Origin: Pseudomonadota bacterium
GTDB taxonomy: Bacteria; Pseudomonadota; Gammaproteobacteria; Burkholderiales; JAJZQI01
Length of the DNA: 36,338 bases
NCBI GenBank assembly: GCA_021851875.1
Contig: JAJZQI010000007.1
Location: 91,800 to 128,137, forward strand
Direction of reading: 5' to 3'
In this document: positions 8,541-18,674 of the stretch, piece after piece
Position numbering within the stretch: the stretch's first letter is position 1
How the letters are laid out: every line of letters starts with the position of its first letter
Translations under genes and position numbers: made by a program
The notes under the pieces: generated by a model
What the model saw: only the letters and a program-made list of their open reading frames with translations
Told to the model about the DNA's origin: nothing
Database searches by the model: none

Positions 8541-9689
8541 TTATTTGAACCACAGGCGGATCGTATCGATCGCCCGGCCGAAAATGCCGGCTACGCTGAC
8601 GTCTTCCAGCGCCAGCAGCGGACGCTGGGCAATCACCTTGTCGCCCAGCAGCAGATTGACCTGGCCGACCGGCTGGTTCTTGCTGATCGGGGCCAGCAGC
8701 GGCTGCCTGGTGATCATCTGGACCTTCAGCTGGCTTAATTGCCCTTTCGGTACGGAAACATAGACATCCTGGCTGAAACCGGCTTTCAGCTTGCTGGAGG
8801 AGCCTTTCCACACCGGCAGCTGGGTGACCGCCTGGCCGGCGGCATACAGTTTGCCGGTGTCGAAGGCCTCGAAGCCGTAGTTGATCAGCTTGTGGCTTTC
8901 CACTGAACGGGCCGAATCGGACTCGGCGCCGACGACTACGCCGATGAGACGGCGACCATTGCGCTTGGCCGAGGTGACCTGACAGAAGCCGGCCGCTTCA
9001 GTGTGGCCGGTTTTCATGCCGTCAACGTAGGGATCCTGCCACAACAGACGGTTGCGGTTGGCTTGGCTGATATTGTTGTAGCGGTATTCCTTGATGGAGT
9101 AGAGCGGGTAATACTGTGGGAAGTCGCGCACCAGCGCGGCAGCCAGCTTCGACAGGTCGCGCACGGAAGTGTAGTGCTGCGGGTTCGGCAGACCGGTCGC
9201 ATCCATGTAGCGGGTATTGCTCATGCCCAGTTTGGCCGCCTGCAGAGTCATCATTTGCACGAACTGCGGCTCGCTGCCGCCAATGGCCTCGGCCAGGGCG
9301 ATGGTGGCATCGTTGCCGGACTGGACGATCATGCCATGGATCAGTTCGTCCACCGTCACCGGTTTGCCCGGCTGGATGAACATGCGCGAACCCTCGACAC
9401 GCCAGGCGTGTTCCGAAACAGGGATGACCTGGTCGGGTGTCAGCCGTTTTTGCACCAGTGCGGTAAACGTCAGATAGGCCGTCATCAGCTTGGTCAGCGA
9501 GGCCGGCTGAATGTGTTCGTCGGGATTCTGTTGCGCCAGAATCTGGCCGCTGTTGTAGTCCAGCAGCAGCCAGGCGCGTGCAGCCAGTTGGGGCGGCGGC
9601 AGCTGGGGCAGGGCAATCGGGGCGGCCGAAGCGCTCAGGCTGGTGAATAGCAGGAATAGGGTGGTGACGGCAGCAAATAGTCGTTTCAT
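8541..9689 (-). CDS. dacC: D-alanyl-D-alanine carboxypeptidase (PBP5/6 type)
   Basis: This 382-residue periplasmic enzyme removes the terminal D-Ala from peptidoglycan stem peptides. It has a signal peptide (residues 1-22) and all three active-site motifs: SLTK (in PASLTKLMTAY, near residue 64), SGN (IVQSGNDATIALAEAIGG) and KTG (DGMKTGHTEAAGFC). A C-terminal PBP5-like beta domain follows. The last residues, VAGIFGRAIDTIRLWFK, form the amphipathic helix that anchors such enzymes to the outer face of the inner membrane. The closest named type (dacA or dacC) cannot be distinguished. It lies 15 bases downstream of rlpA. Confidence 0.93.
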   Translation of the reverse strand: MKRLFAAVTTLFLLFTSLSASAAPIALPQLPPPQLAARAWLLLDYNSGQILAQQNPDEHIQPASLTKLMTAYLTFTALVQKRLTPDQVIPVSEHAWRVEGSRMFIQPGKPVTVDELIHGMIVQSGNDATIALAEAIGGSEPQFVQMMTLQAAKLGMSNTRYMDATGLPNPQHYTSVRDLSKLAAALVRDFPQYYPLYSIKEYRYNNISQANRNRLLWQDPYVDGMKTGHTEAAGFCQVTSAKRNGRRLIGVVVGAESDSARSVESHKLINYGFEAFDTGKLYAAGQAVTQLPVWKGSSSKLKAGFSQDVYVSVPKGQLSQLKVQMITRQPLLAPISKNQPVGQVNLLLGDKVIAQRPLLALEDVSVAGIFGRAIDTIRLWFK

Positions 9690-9704
9690 GGGTTTTCTTG
9701 TGGG

Positions 9705-10637
9705 TTACTGGATCACGATAACAGGCGAGATGGACAACGCCGTGCGAATGCGTTCGGCCATCTGTTCCGCGCTCTGACGGTCGCTGTAAGGGCCGATGCG
9801 CACCTTATGCAGGCCGTTCTGGGAAATGACCGTGACAGCCTGGGAAAGTTCGCTCAGGGAATTCCGCACCTTGTCGCGCAGCTTGTTGGCGGATGTGACG
9901 CCGCCGAAAGCGCCCAGTTGCAGCATGATGCCGGCAGCGGACGGCTCGGTTGCCGCATAGCTGTCATCGTGACTGTCCAACGCGACGGCAGCCGGCACCG
10001 CAGCGGGGGCGGGCGAGATTTGTGCAGCCATGCTGTCGGGTGCCACCGTGACGTCTGGCTGAACACGCTCGACGATGACCTCGCCGCTGCCCTTGCTCAC
10101 CAGCCCCAGTTTATAGGCGGCAGTATAGGACAGGTCGATCAGCCGGCTGCGGTGGAATGGACCGCGGTCATTGATGCGGACGATAACCGATGTGCCGGTG
10201 GCGGTGTTGGTGACACGGGCATAGCTGGGGATCGGCAGCGTGCGGTGGGCGGCGGTCATGGCATACATATTGTATGGCTCGCCCGAGGCGGTGCGCTTGC
10301 CGTTGAACTTGCGGCCATACCAGGAGGCGATGCCGCGCGCGCGATAGCGGGTGCTGATCGTGTCTGGCACGTAGGTCTGACCCATGACTTCATACGGCCG
10401 GTTGGAGAATTTCTGCAGCGGCTCGTCTTTCGGCACGGCGTCCGGTATGGCGGCGATATTTTCCGGCGGATCGTCGCCCGGGCCGTCATCCTGGTAGTAG
10501 CCGCCCCCTTTGATGGGTTTGCCGGTTGATGTGTTGCCGGCAGGCGGGCTGCTGGTGTGGACCGGCGTCGAGCCGCAGCCGGCCAGCAGCAGGGCGAGCG
10601 TAACGGGGATGAGCAGCAACGGCAGACGGATTCTCAT
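9705..10637 (-). CDS. rlpA: RlpA-type septal ring lipoprotein with SPOR domain
   Basis: The 310-residue protein has a lipobox LLAGC (lipidated C21) and a low-complexity linker. A double-psi beta-barrel follows (about 107-190: RGIASWYGRKFNGKRTASGE, then VRINDRGPFHRSRLIDLSYTAA), and a SPOR domain closes the protein (about 235-310, beginning IMLQLGAFGGV). RlpA proteins are outer-membrane lipoproteins that bind denuded glycan strands at division sites; some cleave them as lytic transglycosylases. The aspartate and histidine used for cleavage are present in NDRGPFH. The start overlaps the end of rodA by 4 bases, as expected within the wall operon. Confidence 0.95.
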   Translation of the reverse strand: MRIRLPLLLIPVTLALLLAGCGSTPVHTSSPPAGNTSTGKPIKGGGYYQDDGPGDDPPENIAAIPDAVPKDEPLQKFSNRPYEVMGQTYVPDTISTRYRARGIASWYGRKFNGKRTASGEPYNMYAMTAAHRTLPIPSYARVTNTATGTSVIVRINDRGPFHRSRLIDLSYTAAYKLGLVSKGSGEVIVERVQPDVTVAPDSMAAQISPAPAAVPAAVALDSHDDSYAATEPSAAGIMLQLGAFGGVTSANKLRDKVRNSLSELSQAVTVISQNGLHKVRIGPYSDRQSAEQMAERIRTALSISPVIVIQ

Positions 10638-11728
10638 GTTTTGACCAGCTTTCGATGCGTCTGAATGCTCATCAGGATACCAAAACCGAGCAACAAACTC
10701 ACCAGCGATGTGCCGCCATAACTCACCATCGGCAGTGGAACGCCCACCACCGGCAGGATGCCGGATACCATGCCCATGTTGACGAAGGCGTAGGTGAAGA
10801 AGGTCATGGTAATGCTGCCGGCCAGCAGTCGGCCGCCCAGGCTGGTGGCGTTCGACGCGATGACCAGGCCGCGGATGATAATAATCAAAAACAGTGTCAG
10901 CAGCAGAATATTGCCGATCAGGCCGAATTCCTCGCCGAACACCGCAAAAATGAAGTCGGTGGTGGCTTCGGGCAGGAAATCGAGGTGGGTTTGCGTGCCG
11001 TGCAGCCAGCCTTTGCCGACGACCCCGCCCGAGCCGATGGCAATGGTTGCCTGAATGGTGTGATAGCCGGTGCCGAGCGGATCCTGCATGGGGTCGATCA
11101 GGGTCAGGACGCGTTGGCGCTGGTAGTCGTGCAGGTGCGACCAGATCACCGGCAGGCTGGCGGCAAATGCGACAGCCAGGCCCCCCATGATGCGCCAGCT
11201 CAGACCGGCGAAGAACAAGACGTAAAAGCCCGAGGCCGTGACCAGCAGCGCGGTACCCAGGTCGGGCTGCTTGGCTATCAGAGCGGCCGGCACAGCCAGC
11301 AACAGCGCTGCAATGATGAAGTCCTTCAGCCGGATGTCGCCCTCGCGGCGCTCAAAATACCAGGCCAGCATCAGCGGCAGAGCCGTGCGCATGATTTCCG
11401 ACGGCTGAATGTGCATCGGACCGATATCCAGCCAGCGGCGCGCGCCGTGGCTGATATGGCCGAACAGGGCGACGCCGACCAGCAGCACCACTCCCACGAC
11501 ATACAACGGCACGGCAAACTGCAGCAGACGCTGCGGGTTGACGCTGGCGACGGCCCACATGATTGTCAGCGCAACGGCGATATTGCTGGCCTGCGAAATA
11601 ACGTTGGCAGATTTCTGGCCGGAGGCGGAGAACAGTATAAACAGACCGATCAGCATCAGCAGGCTGATCGAGGTCAGCAGGAACGTGTCGATGTGCGAAA
11701 AAGCCAGGCGCAGCCAGCGGTTAATCAT
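10634..11728 (-). CDS. rodA: RodA peptidoglycan glycosyltransferase (elongasome SEDS protein)
   Basis: RodA polymerises lipid II during side-wall growth together with PBP2. The 364-residue polytopic protein carries SEDS signatures: KQPDLGTALLVTASGFYVLFFAGL, the large-loop GWLHGTQTHLDFLPEATTDFIFAVFGEEFG and the C-terminal PLPMVSYGGTSLVSLLLGFGILMSI. The loop aspartate WLHGTQTHLD is at the position of the essential acidic residue. It overlaps mrdA upstream by 8 bases and rlpA downstream by 4, so these genes are translated as a chain. Confidence 0.97.
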   Translation of the reverse strand: MINRWLRLAFSHIDTFLLTSISLLMLIGLFILFSASGQKSANVISQASNIAVALTIMWAVASVNPQRLLQFAVPLYVVGVVLLVGVALFGHISHGARRWLDIGPMHIQPSEIMRTALPLMLAWYFERREGDIRLKDFIIAALLLAVPAALIAKQPDLGTALLVTASGFYVLFFAGLSWRIMGGLAVAFAASLPVIWSHLHDYQRQRVLTLIDPMQDPLGTGYHTIQATIAIGSGGVVGKGWLHGTQTHLDFLPEATTDFIFAVFGEEFGLIGNILLLTLFLIIIIRGLVIASNATSLGGRLLAGSITMTFFTYAFVNMGMVSGILPVVGVPLPMVSYGGTSLVSLLLGFGILMSIQTHRKLVKT

Positions 11729-13658
11729 GCTCGTCTCCCGAGTCGGCGGCCGTGTCGCTGGCGGCCGCGGCGGAATGGATGTCCGGCGGCGGATTGGCTT
11801 TGTCCGGTTCCTTGCCCAGCAGATAGTAATCCATCACCTTGCGCACGATTGGAGCGGCCGTCGAGCCGCCGTGGCCGCCGTTCTCTACCAGGATACCGAC
11901 GGCAATGATGGGTTTGTCAGCCGGAGCAAAAGCGATATAGAGCGCATGGTCGCGGTGGCGCTCCTGTAGCTTGCCGGCTTCGTATTTCTCACCCTGCTTG
12001 ATGCCGACCACCTGCGCCGTACCGGTTTTGCCGGCCACTTCATACGGCGCGCCGGCCCAGGCCGAACTGGCCGTGCCGCCCGGCTTGTTGACGTCGATCA
12101 TGGCGCTGCGAACCAATTCCCAGTTGGCGTCGCTGATGGCGACCTTGGGCAGCGGCTGCGGCGCAATCTGCTTGATCTTGAGGGTGCGGCTGTCCTGAAT
12201 GGCGCTGACCAGATGCGGTTTGAACGGCTGGCCGTGGTTGGCCAGGGTGGCGGTGGCGAACGCCAATTGCAGCGGGGTGGCCAGCACATAACCCTGGCCG
12301 ATGCCGGCGATGACCGTCTCGCCGGCAAACCATTTCTGCTTGTAGCGCCGCCATTTCCATTCGGGCGAGGGCAGCAGACCCGGCAACTCGCCGTCGATGT
12401 CGATGCCGGTTTTGCTGCCAAAACCGAACTGGCCGATGAAATTGTGGATGTTGTCTATCCCCATGTCGTTGGCCAGACGGTAGTAGTAAGTGTCGCACGA
12501 CACCACGAGAGACCTGTGCAGATCCACCATGCCGTGGCCGCCTGCCTTCCAGTCGCGATAGCGGTGGCTGCTGCCCGGCAGCGAGAAAAAGCCCGGATCG
12601 CTGATGGCCTGGTTCGGGTTGACCTTGTTCAGCTCCAGTCCGGCAATGGCCATGAATGGCTTGAAGGTCGAGCCGGGCGGATACACGCCGCGCAACGCGC
12701 GGTTATTGAGCGGTTTGTCGATGGAGGTGTTCAGTTCGTTCCAGGTGGCGCTGTCGATGCCGTCGACAAACAGGTTGGGGTCGAAGGTGGGCTGGCTGAC
12801 GAAGGCGAGTATTTCGCCGTTGGTCGGGTTGATGGCCACCAGTGCGCCGCGGTAATTGCCGAAGGCATCCTCGGCAATTTTCTGCAGCTTGCTGTCCAGC
12901 GTGAGGAACAGGTTGTTGCCGGAAATCGGCGGAATGCGCGACAGTGTGCGGACAGCCTTGCCGCCGGCATCGGTTTCCACCTGGGCGTAACCCGTCGTGC
13001 CGTGCAGTTCGGCTTCGTGGCTTTGCTCGATGCCGATTTTGCCGATATGCAGGGTGCCGCGGTAATTGGTCAGCTCGCCGGCTTTATCCAGGTTCTGCAT
13101 ATCGGCATCGTTGATCCGGCCAATGTAGCCGATGGCGTGGGCGGCCAGATTTTTCAGCGGGTAATCGCGGAACAGGCGGGCATGCACCTCGACGCCGGGG
13201 AAGCGGTAGCGATTGGCGGCGAAGCGCGCCAATTCCTCTTCCGTCAGCCGCGTGCGGATCGGCAGTGTTTCAAAATCGTGGCTTTCGCTCAATGATTTAT
13301 GAAACTGTTTGCGGTCCTTGGCGGTGATTTCCACGATTTTGCTTAATTCGCTGATCGTCTGGTCAAGATTGCTGACCTTGCTGGGTGTGATTTCCAGGGT
13401 GTAAGCAGAATAATTGTGCGCCAGAATAATACCGTTGCGGTCGTACAGCACCCCACGGTTGGGAGGGACCGGCACGACCGAGATGCGGTTGTTTTCCGCC
13501 AGAGTGAGGTAATGGTCGTGCTGCAGGATTTGCAGGTAGATGAAGCGGCTCGCCAGCACCAGCAACAGCACCAGCACAAAACTGCCGGCAACGGCCAGGC
13601 GGAAGCGAAAACGATGCAGTTCCCGCTGGTGGTCGCGAAGCTGCTTGCCGATTCTCAT
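11721..13658 (-). CDS. mrdA: Penicillin-binding protein 2, elongation transpeptidase
   Basis: PBP2 cross-links new side-wall peptidoglycan. The 645-residue protein has a cytoplasmic tail, one membrane helix (about residues 24-46) and the non-catalytic pedestal domain (about 60-240). The transpeptidase domain has SxxK in PPGSTFKPFMAI (near residue 332), an SxD-type second motif in VVSCDTYYYRLAND and KTGTAQVVG. SCD in place of the textbook SxN is normal for PBP2 proteins. An acidic, alanine-rich tail follows the catalytic domain. It overlaps mreD by 4 bases and rodA by 8. Confidence 0.97.
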   Translation of the reverse strand: MRIGKQLRDHQRELHRFRFRLAVAGSFVLVLLLVLASRFIYLQILQHDHYLTLAENNRISVVPVPPNRGVLYDRNGIILAHNYSAYTLEITPSKVSNLDQTISELSKIVEITAKDRKQFHKSLSESHDFETLPIRTRLTEEELARFAANRYRFPGVEVHARLFRDYPLKNLAAHAIGYIGRINDADMQNLDKAGELTNYRGTLHIGKIGIEQSHEAELHGTTGYAQVETDAGGKAVRTLSRIPPISGNNLFLTLDSKLQKIAEDAFGNYRGALVAINPTNGEILAFVSQPTFDPNLFVDGIDSATWNELNTSIDKPLNNRALRGVYPPGSTFKPFMAIAGLELNKVNPNQAISDPGFFSLPGSSHRYRDWKAGGHGMVDLHRSLVVSCDTYYYRLANDMGIDNIHNFIGQFGFGSKTGIDIDGELPGLLPSPEWKWRRYKQKWFAGETVIAGIGQGYVLATPLQLAFATATLANHGQPFKPHLVSAIQDSRTLKIKQIAPQPLPKVAISDANWELVRSAMIDVNKPGGTASSAWAGAPYEVAGKTGTAQVVGIKQGEKYEAGKLQERHRDHALYIAFAPADKPIIAVGILVENGGHGGSTAAPIVRKVMDYYLLGKEPDKANPPPDIHSAAAASDTAADSGDEHD

Positions 13659-14173
13659 TCAGGATCGGGGATGGTTGCGCGGCGTTGCGGCAGCTGCAGC
13701 AGGTTGGAGATCGGTGGCCACAGCAAGGCGCTGGTGAAGCTGCCAAGGAAGTAGCTCCAGCCGACAAAAGCGTTGCCGGCAAAGAGATGCAGCAGGATGT
13801 TCAAGCCGTCGCCGGCCAGGAAAATGGGAACAAGCTGAAATGCCTGCTGCCACAAGTTGAACATGAGCAGGCGGCGGCGCAACTGGATGGTCAGGAAAGC
13901 AATCGCGACATAGACCATGGCATGTTGACCGAACAGGCTGCCATGGCTGACATCCACCAGCAGGCCGAGCACCCAGGCGAGGGTCATGCCGCCCCGTTCC
14001 GGTTGGTAGATGATCCAGTGGATCAGCACCAGCGCCAGGATATCGGGCATTAACGGGAGCAGGCCGGATGGTTTCGGCAGCATGCCGATCAGCAGGGCGA
14101 TAAGCAGGCTCAGCACGATCAGGCGGGTGCGTGCGGGGCGAAGCAGGGCTGGATTGGTGGGGCTTTGCGGCAT
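13655..14173 (-). CDS. mreD: Rod shape-determining protein MreD
   Basis: This 172-residue inner-membrane protein has five or so membrane helices and the weakly conserved MreD pattern, with LVLIHWIIYQPERGGMTLAWVLGLLVDVSHGSLFGQHAMVY in the middle. MreD links MreC to MreB and the elongation complex. Identification rests on hydrophobic profile, this motif and its position: it starts 1 base after mreC and overlaps mrdA by 4 bases. Confidence 0.94.
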   Translation of the reverse strand: MPQSPTNPALLRPARTRLIVLSLLIALLIGMLPKPSGLLPLMPDILALVLIHWIIYQPERGGMTLAWVLGLLVDVSHGSLFGQHAMVYVAIAFLTIQLRRRLLMFNLWQQAFQLVPIFLAGDGLNILLHLFAGNAFVGWSYFLGSFTSALLWPPISNLLQLPQRRATIPDPE

Positions 14174-14174
14174 A

Positions 14175-15065
14175 TCAGGGCTGCGCCGGTCTGGCGGCGT
14201 GCGACAGTGTTGCCCCCGGCTTGGAGGGACGCAATTGCGGCTGATCCGGTCCGACCACCAGCACCTGGCGGTAGCGGTTGGGGCCGGCTACCGGGCGGCA
14301 GGTGATGCGGGCGAAAGCGTAAGCGGCGTTGCGCTCGACGCGGGTGACGATGGCCACCGGGATGCCGCGCGGATAAACCCCGTCGATACCCGAGGTGACG
14401 AACCAGTCGCCTTCCTTGATGGCAGTGTTGACCGGCATGAAGGGAATTTCCAGTTCGTTGTCGCCGCCGTGACCCACCACAATGCCCCGTATGCCGGACT
14501 GCAGGGATTCGACCGGGGTCGTCTGATCCTTGTCGGTGATGAGCGTGACTTCGCTGTCGAGCGGCATGGCCCGGGTCACCTGGCCGATGATGCCGGTATT
14601 GTCCATGACCGCGTCGCCGTCGCTAACGTTGTGAACGGTGCCTTTGTCGATCAGTACGCGCTGCACGAAGGGGTCCTGGCCGGTGTGGATGATTTCCGCC
14701 GCGATGCTGGGCGAGTGCAGGGTTTCGCGAATCTGCAGCAGGGTGCGCAGATGGCGGTTTTCCATTTCCAGCGCGGCCATACGGGTCAGTTTGGCGGCCT
14801 GCAGCAGCTCGCGGGAACGCAAGTCCTGGTTTTCCTTCACGATTTCACCGTGGGTCACGAAGAAATGGCTGATCGTGGGATAAAAGCGGAAAGGCTCGGT
14901 GACGGCTTCCTCGAGCGGGTGCATAAGGAATGAAATGGCTTGGCGAACAGGGTTGAGATAGGAAAAATAGGCGTCAGTCAGCATCATGGCGATCGACAGC
15001 AGGCTGAAGATGACCAGTTTTGCCAGCGGACTTGGACCGCGATTGAAGAATGGAGTGGCTTCCAT
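14175..15065 (-). CDS. mreC: Rod shape-determining protein MreC
   Basis: The 296-residue protein has a short cytoplasmic start, one membrane helix (about residues 14-33) and a periplasmic coiled coil (about 70-110: ENQDLRSRELLQAAKLTRMAA). The twin beta-barrel domain follows (about 115-275: AEIIHTGQDPFVQRVLIDKG, then GVYPRGIPVAIVT). MreC scaffolds PBP2 in the periplasm and activates it. The last 20 or so residues are proline- and alanine-rich. mreD follows after one base. The 124-base gap to mreB holds no gene and no clear terminator. Confidence 0.96.
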   Translation of the reverse strand: MEATPFFNRGPSPLAKLVIFSLLSIAMMLTDAYFSYLNPVRQAISFLMHPLEEAVTEPFRFYPTISHFFVTHGEIVKENQDLRSRELLQAAKLTRMAALEMENRHLRTLLQIRETLHSPSIAAEIIHTGQDPFVQRVLIDKGTVHNVSDGDAVMDNTGIIGQVTRAMPLDSEVTLITDKDQTTPVESLQSGIRGIVVGHGGDNELEIPFMPVNTAIKEGDWFVTSGIDGVYPRGIPVAIVTRVERNAAYAFARITCRPVAGPNRYRQVLVVGPDQPQLRPSKPGATLSHAARPAQP

Positions 15066-15189
15066 GCTACCTGTCAGCCTGTAACAGCCTGTTCATGCGG
15101 TAATGCTCGTGCGTCTTTTCTGTCGGGGGTTAAACAAGCAGGCCGGAGGGTGCGGTCGGCCGGGATAGGTGGTCGCACGGCGGGCGGAT

Positions 15190-16519
<1,330 letters not shown>

Positions 16520-16807
16520 ATGTCTTTGTCGCTGGATGATGTAAAGCGCATTGCCCGTCTTGCCCGGGTAGGTGTCAGCGAGGCCGAAGCGGCCCATTAC
16601 CAGGAGCAGCTCAATAATATTTTCGGTCTGATCGCACAGATGCAGTCGGTCGATACCAGTGGGGTCGCGCCGATGGCGCACGCCCAGGATCTGTCGCAAC
16701 GTTTGCGTGACGATGCGGCGCGCGAGCCCAATCAGCGCGACAAATTCCAGAAAATCGCGCCGGCCGTCGAAGCCGGTCTGTATCTGGTTCCCAAAGTGAT
16801 CGAATAG
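16520..16807 (+). CDS. gatC: Aspartyl/glutamyl-tRNA amidotransferase subunit C
   Basis: The 95-residue protein begins [27 protein letters not shown] and contains the [21 protein letters not shown] motif of GatC. GatC is the small subunit that wraps around and stabilises GatA in the complex converting Glu-tRNA(Gln) and Asp-tRNA(Asn) to the amides. The C-terminal [20 protein letters not shown] is conserved. gatA follows after 34 bases. A purine-rich GCAGGGG lies in front of the ATG. Confidence 0.96.
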   Translation: MSLSLDDVKRIARLARVGVSEAEAAHYQEQLNNIFGLIAQMQSVDTSGVAPMAHAQDLSQRLRDDAAREPNQRDKFQKIAPAVEAGLYLVPKVIE

Positions 16808-16841
16808 TGATCAAGTAAACATCGAGTAAAGAAGCCGCATC

Positions 16842-18293
16842 ATGCTGAATGCCAACTTGGCAGAATTGTCTGCCCTGCTGCGCGAGAAAAAGCTTTCCAG
16901 TGTCGAAATGGCGCAGGAATTTCTCGCCCGTATCGAAAAATTGAATCCGTCCATCAACGCCTTTGTTACATTGGACAAGGGCATGACGCTGGCCGAGGCG
17001 CGTGCCGCCGATGCGCGTCTGGCTGCCGGCGAATCCGGCCCTCTGCTGGGCGTGCCGCTGGCGCACAAGGATATTTTCTGTGCCGACGGCTGGCGTACCA
17101 CCTGCGGCTCGAAAATGCTGGAAAACTTCATCGCCCCGTATGACGCACACGTTATCGCCCAGTTCAAGAAGGCCGGCAGCGTCAGTCTGGGCAAGCTCAA
17201 TATGGACGAATTCGCCATGGGTTCGTCCAACGAAACGTCCTATTACGGCAAGGTGAAAAATCCCTGGGATGTGAAGGCCGTGCCCGGCGGCAGTTCCGGC
17301 GGTTCCGCCGCGGCCGTGGCGGCCCGCATGGCGCCGGCCGCCACCGGTACCGACACCGGCGGTTCCATTCGCCAGCCGGCTGCGCTGTGCGGTATTTCAG
17401 GTCTGAAGCCCACCTACGGCGTGGTATCCCGCTACGGCATGATTGCCTTTGCATCCAGTCTCGACCAGGCCGGCCCGATGGCGAAAAGCGCCGAAGACCT
17501 GGGCTTGATGCTCAATGCCATGGCCGGTTTCGACGAGCGCGATTCCACCAGCCTGGAACGGAAATCAGAAGATTACTGCCGCGATCTGGCCAAGCCTTTG
17601 GCCGGTCTGAGGATCGGTCTGCCGAAAGAATATTTTGCCGAGGGCTTGTCGGCTGACGTGGCCAAGGCGGTGGAAGCGGCCATTGCGGAATACTGCAAGC
17701 TGGGCGCGCAAACCGTGGAAGTGTCCCTGCCCAATACCAATCTGTCGATCCCGGTGTACTACGTGCTGGCTCCGGCCGAGGCGTCATCCAACCTGTCGCG
17801 CTTCGATGGGGTGCGCTACGGCTACCGTGCGCCGGAGTATGGCGACCTTAACGACATGTACGAAAAAACCCGTGCACAGGGCTTTGGCGATGAGGTCAAG
17901 CGCCGCATCATGATCGGGACTTATGTTCTGAGTCATGGCTATTACGACGCCTATTACATCCAGGCGCAGAAGCTGCGCCGCCTGATCGCGCAGGATTTCG
18001 TCGAAGCCTTCAAGCAGTGCGACGTCATCATGGGGCCGACTTCCCCGTCCACCGCCTTCAATTTCGGCGAGAAAGGCGACGACCCGGTGGCCATGTACCT
18101 GTCCGACATCTACACCATTGCCACCAACCTGGCCGGCCTGCCCGGCATGAGCATTCCCTGCGGTTTCGGCGACAACGGCCGGCCCGTGGGCCTGCAGATC
18201 ATCGGCAATTATTTTGCCGAGGCCAGAATGCTTAACGTGGCTCACCAGCTACAGCAGGCCACCGACTGGCATTTGCGCGCCCCATCTATCTAG
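16842..18293 (+). CDS. gatA: Aspartyl/glutamyl-tRNA amidotransferase subunit A
   Basis: GatA is the amidase that releases ammonia from glutamine for the transamidation reaction. The catalytic triad of the amidase signature family is seen as K76 (AHKDIFC), cis-S151 ([10 protein letters not shown]) and nucleophile S175 ([13 protein letters not shown]), with the spacing of known GatA proteins (75 and 24 residues). At 483 residues it is full length. The unusual point is the neighbour: a 107-residue gene follows 9 bases later, between gatA and gatB. Confidence 0.98.
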   Translation: MLNANLAELSALLREKKLSSVEMAQEFLARIEKLNPSINAFVTLDKGMTLAEARAADARLAAGESGPLLGVPLAHKDIFCADGWRTTCGSKMLENFIAPYDAHVIAQFKKAGSVSLGKLNMDEFAMGSSNETSYYGKVKNPWDVKAVPGGSSGGSAAAVAARMAPAATGTDTGGSIRQPAALCGISGLKPTYGVVSRYGMIAFASSLDQAGPMAKSAEDLGLMLNAMAGFDERDSTSLERKSEDYCRDLAKPLAGLRIGLPKEYFAEGLSADVAKAVEAAIAEYCKLGAQTVEVSLPNTNLSIPVYYVLAPAEASSNLSRFDGVRYGYRAPEYGDLNDMYEKTRAQGFGDEVKRRIMIGTYVLSHGYYDAYYIQAQKLRRLIAQDFVEAFKQCDVIMGPTSPSTAFNFGEKGDDPVAMYLSDIYTIATNLAGLPGMSIPCGFGDNGRPVGLQIIGNYFAEARMLNVAHQLQQATDWHLRAPSI

Positions 18294-18302
18294 GAGAATG
18301 CC

Positions 18303-18626
18303 ATGCTGCACGATTTGCCCAAGCGCTTCAGTGACGACCAGCTGGTTCGGATCGTCGATGCGGCAACCATTTACATGTGCGCCTGTCCTGCCGCCGTGGC
18401 GCATGAAGTGATGCGTCTGCGCGAGGTTTATGAATATCAGCAGAATTGTCTCAGTGAGGGAGCGCTGATGGAGCAAGTGCATAGGCGTATTGCCGAGGCC
18501 ACCGAACGTGCGCATGTCGAGATGGAACACTGCCTGGATGACGTTTTGCGCATGGAAGGCTGGGACAGGGACACGCTGTCGATGCCAGATGGGCTGCGAG
18601 AATTGCGTAACAAGACACTCGATTAG
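18303..18626 (+). CDS. Uncharacterised 107-residue protein inserted between gatA and gatB
   Basis: I do not recognise a family. The product is a small, soluble, probably all-helical acidic protein with four cysteines: a CAC pair near residue 27, then ENEYQQNC-like context near 49 and MEHC near 77. There is no signal peptide or membrane segment. AGGAG stands 8 bases before the ATG and only 9 bases separate it from the gatA stop. It is therefore translated from the gatCAB message, and gatB starts 48 bases after it. Codon use resembles its neighbours. The position suggests, but does not show, a role linked to the amidotransferase or simply shared expression. Confidence 0.8.
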   Translation: MLHDLPKRFSDDQLVRIVDAATIYMCACPAAVAHEVMRLREVYEYQQNCLSEGALMEQVHRRIAEATERAHVEMEHCLDDVLRMEGWDRDTLSMPDGLRELRNKTLD

Positions 18627-18674
18627 CGATCAGGGTGCCGCGCACCCGTTTATTTATCTACAAGGTTTTGAATC

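Noticed and set aside
10655-13295. Long plus-strand frames of 417 and 360 residues opposite rodA and mrdA
   Set aside because: Both are antisense to well-identified wall genes and have no recognisable motifs or ribosome binding sites.
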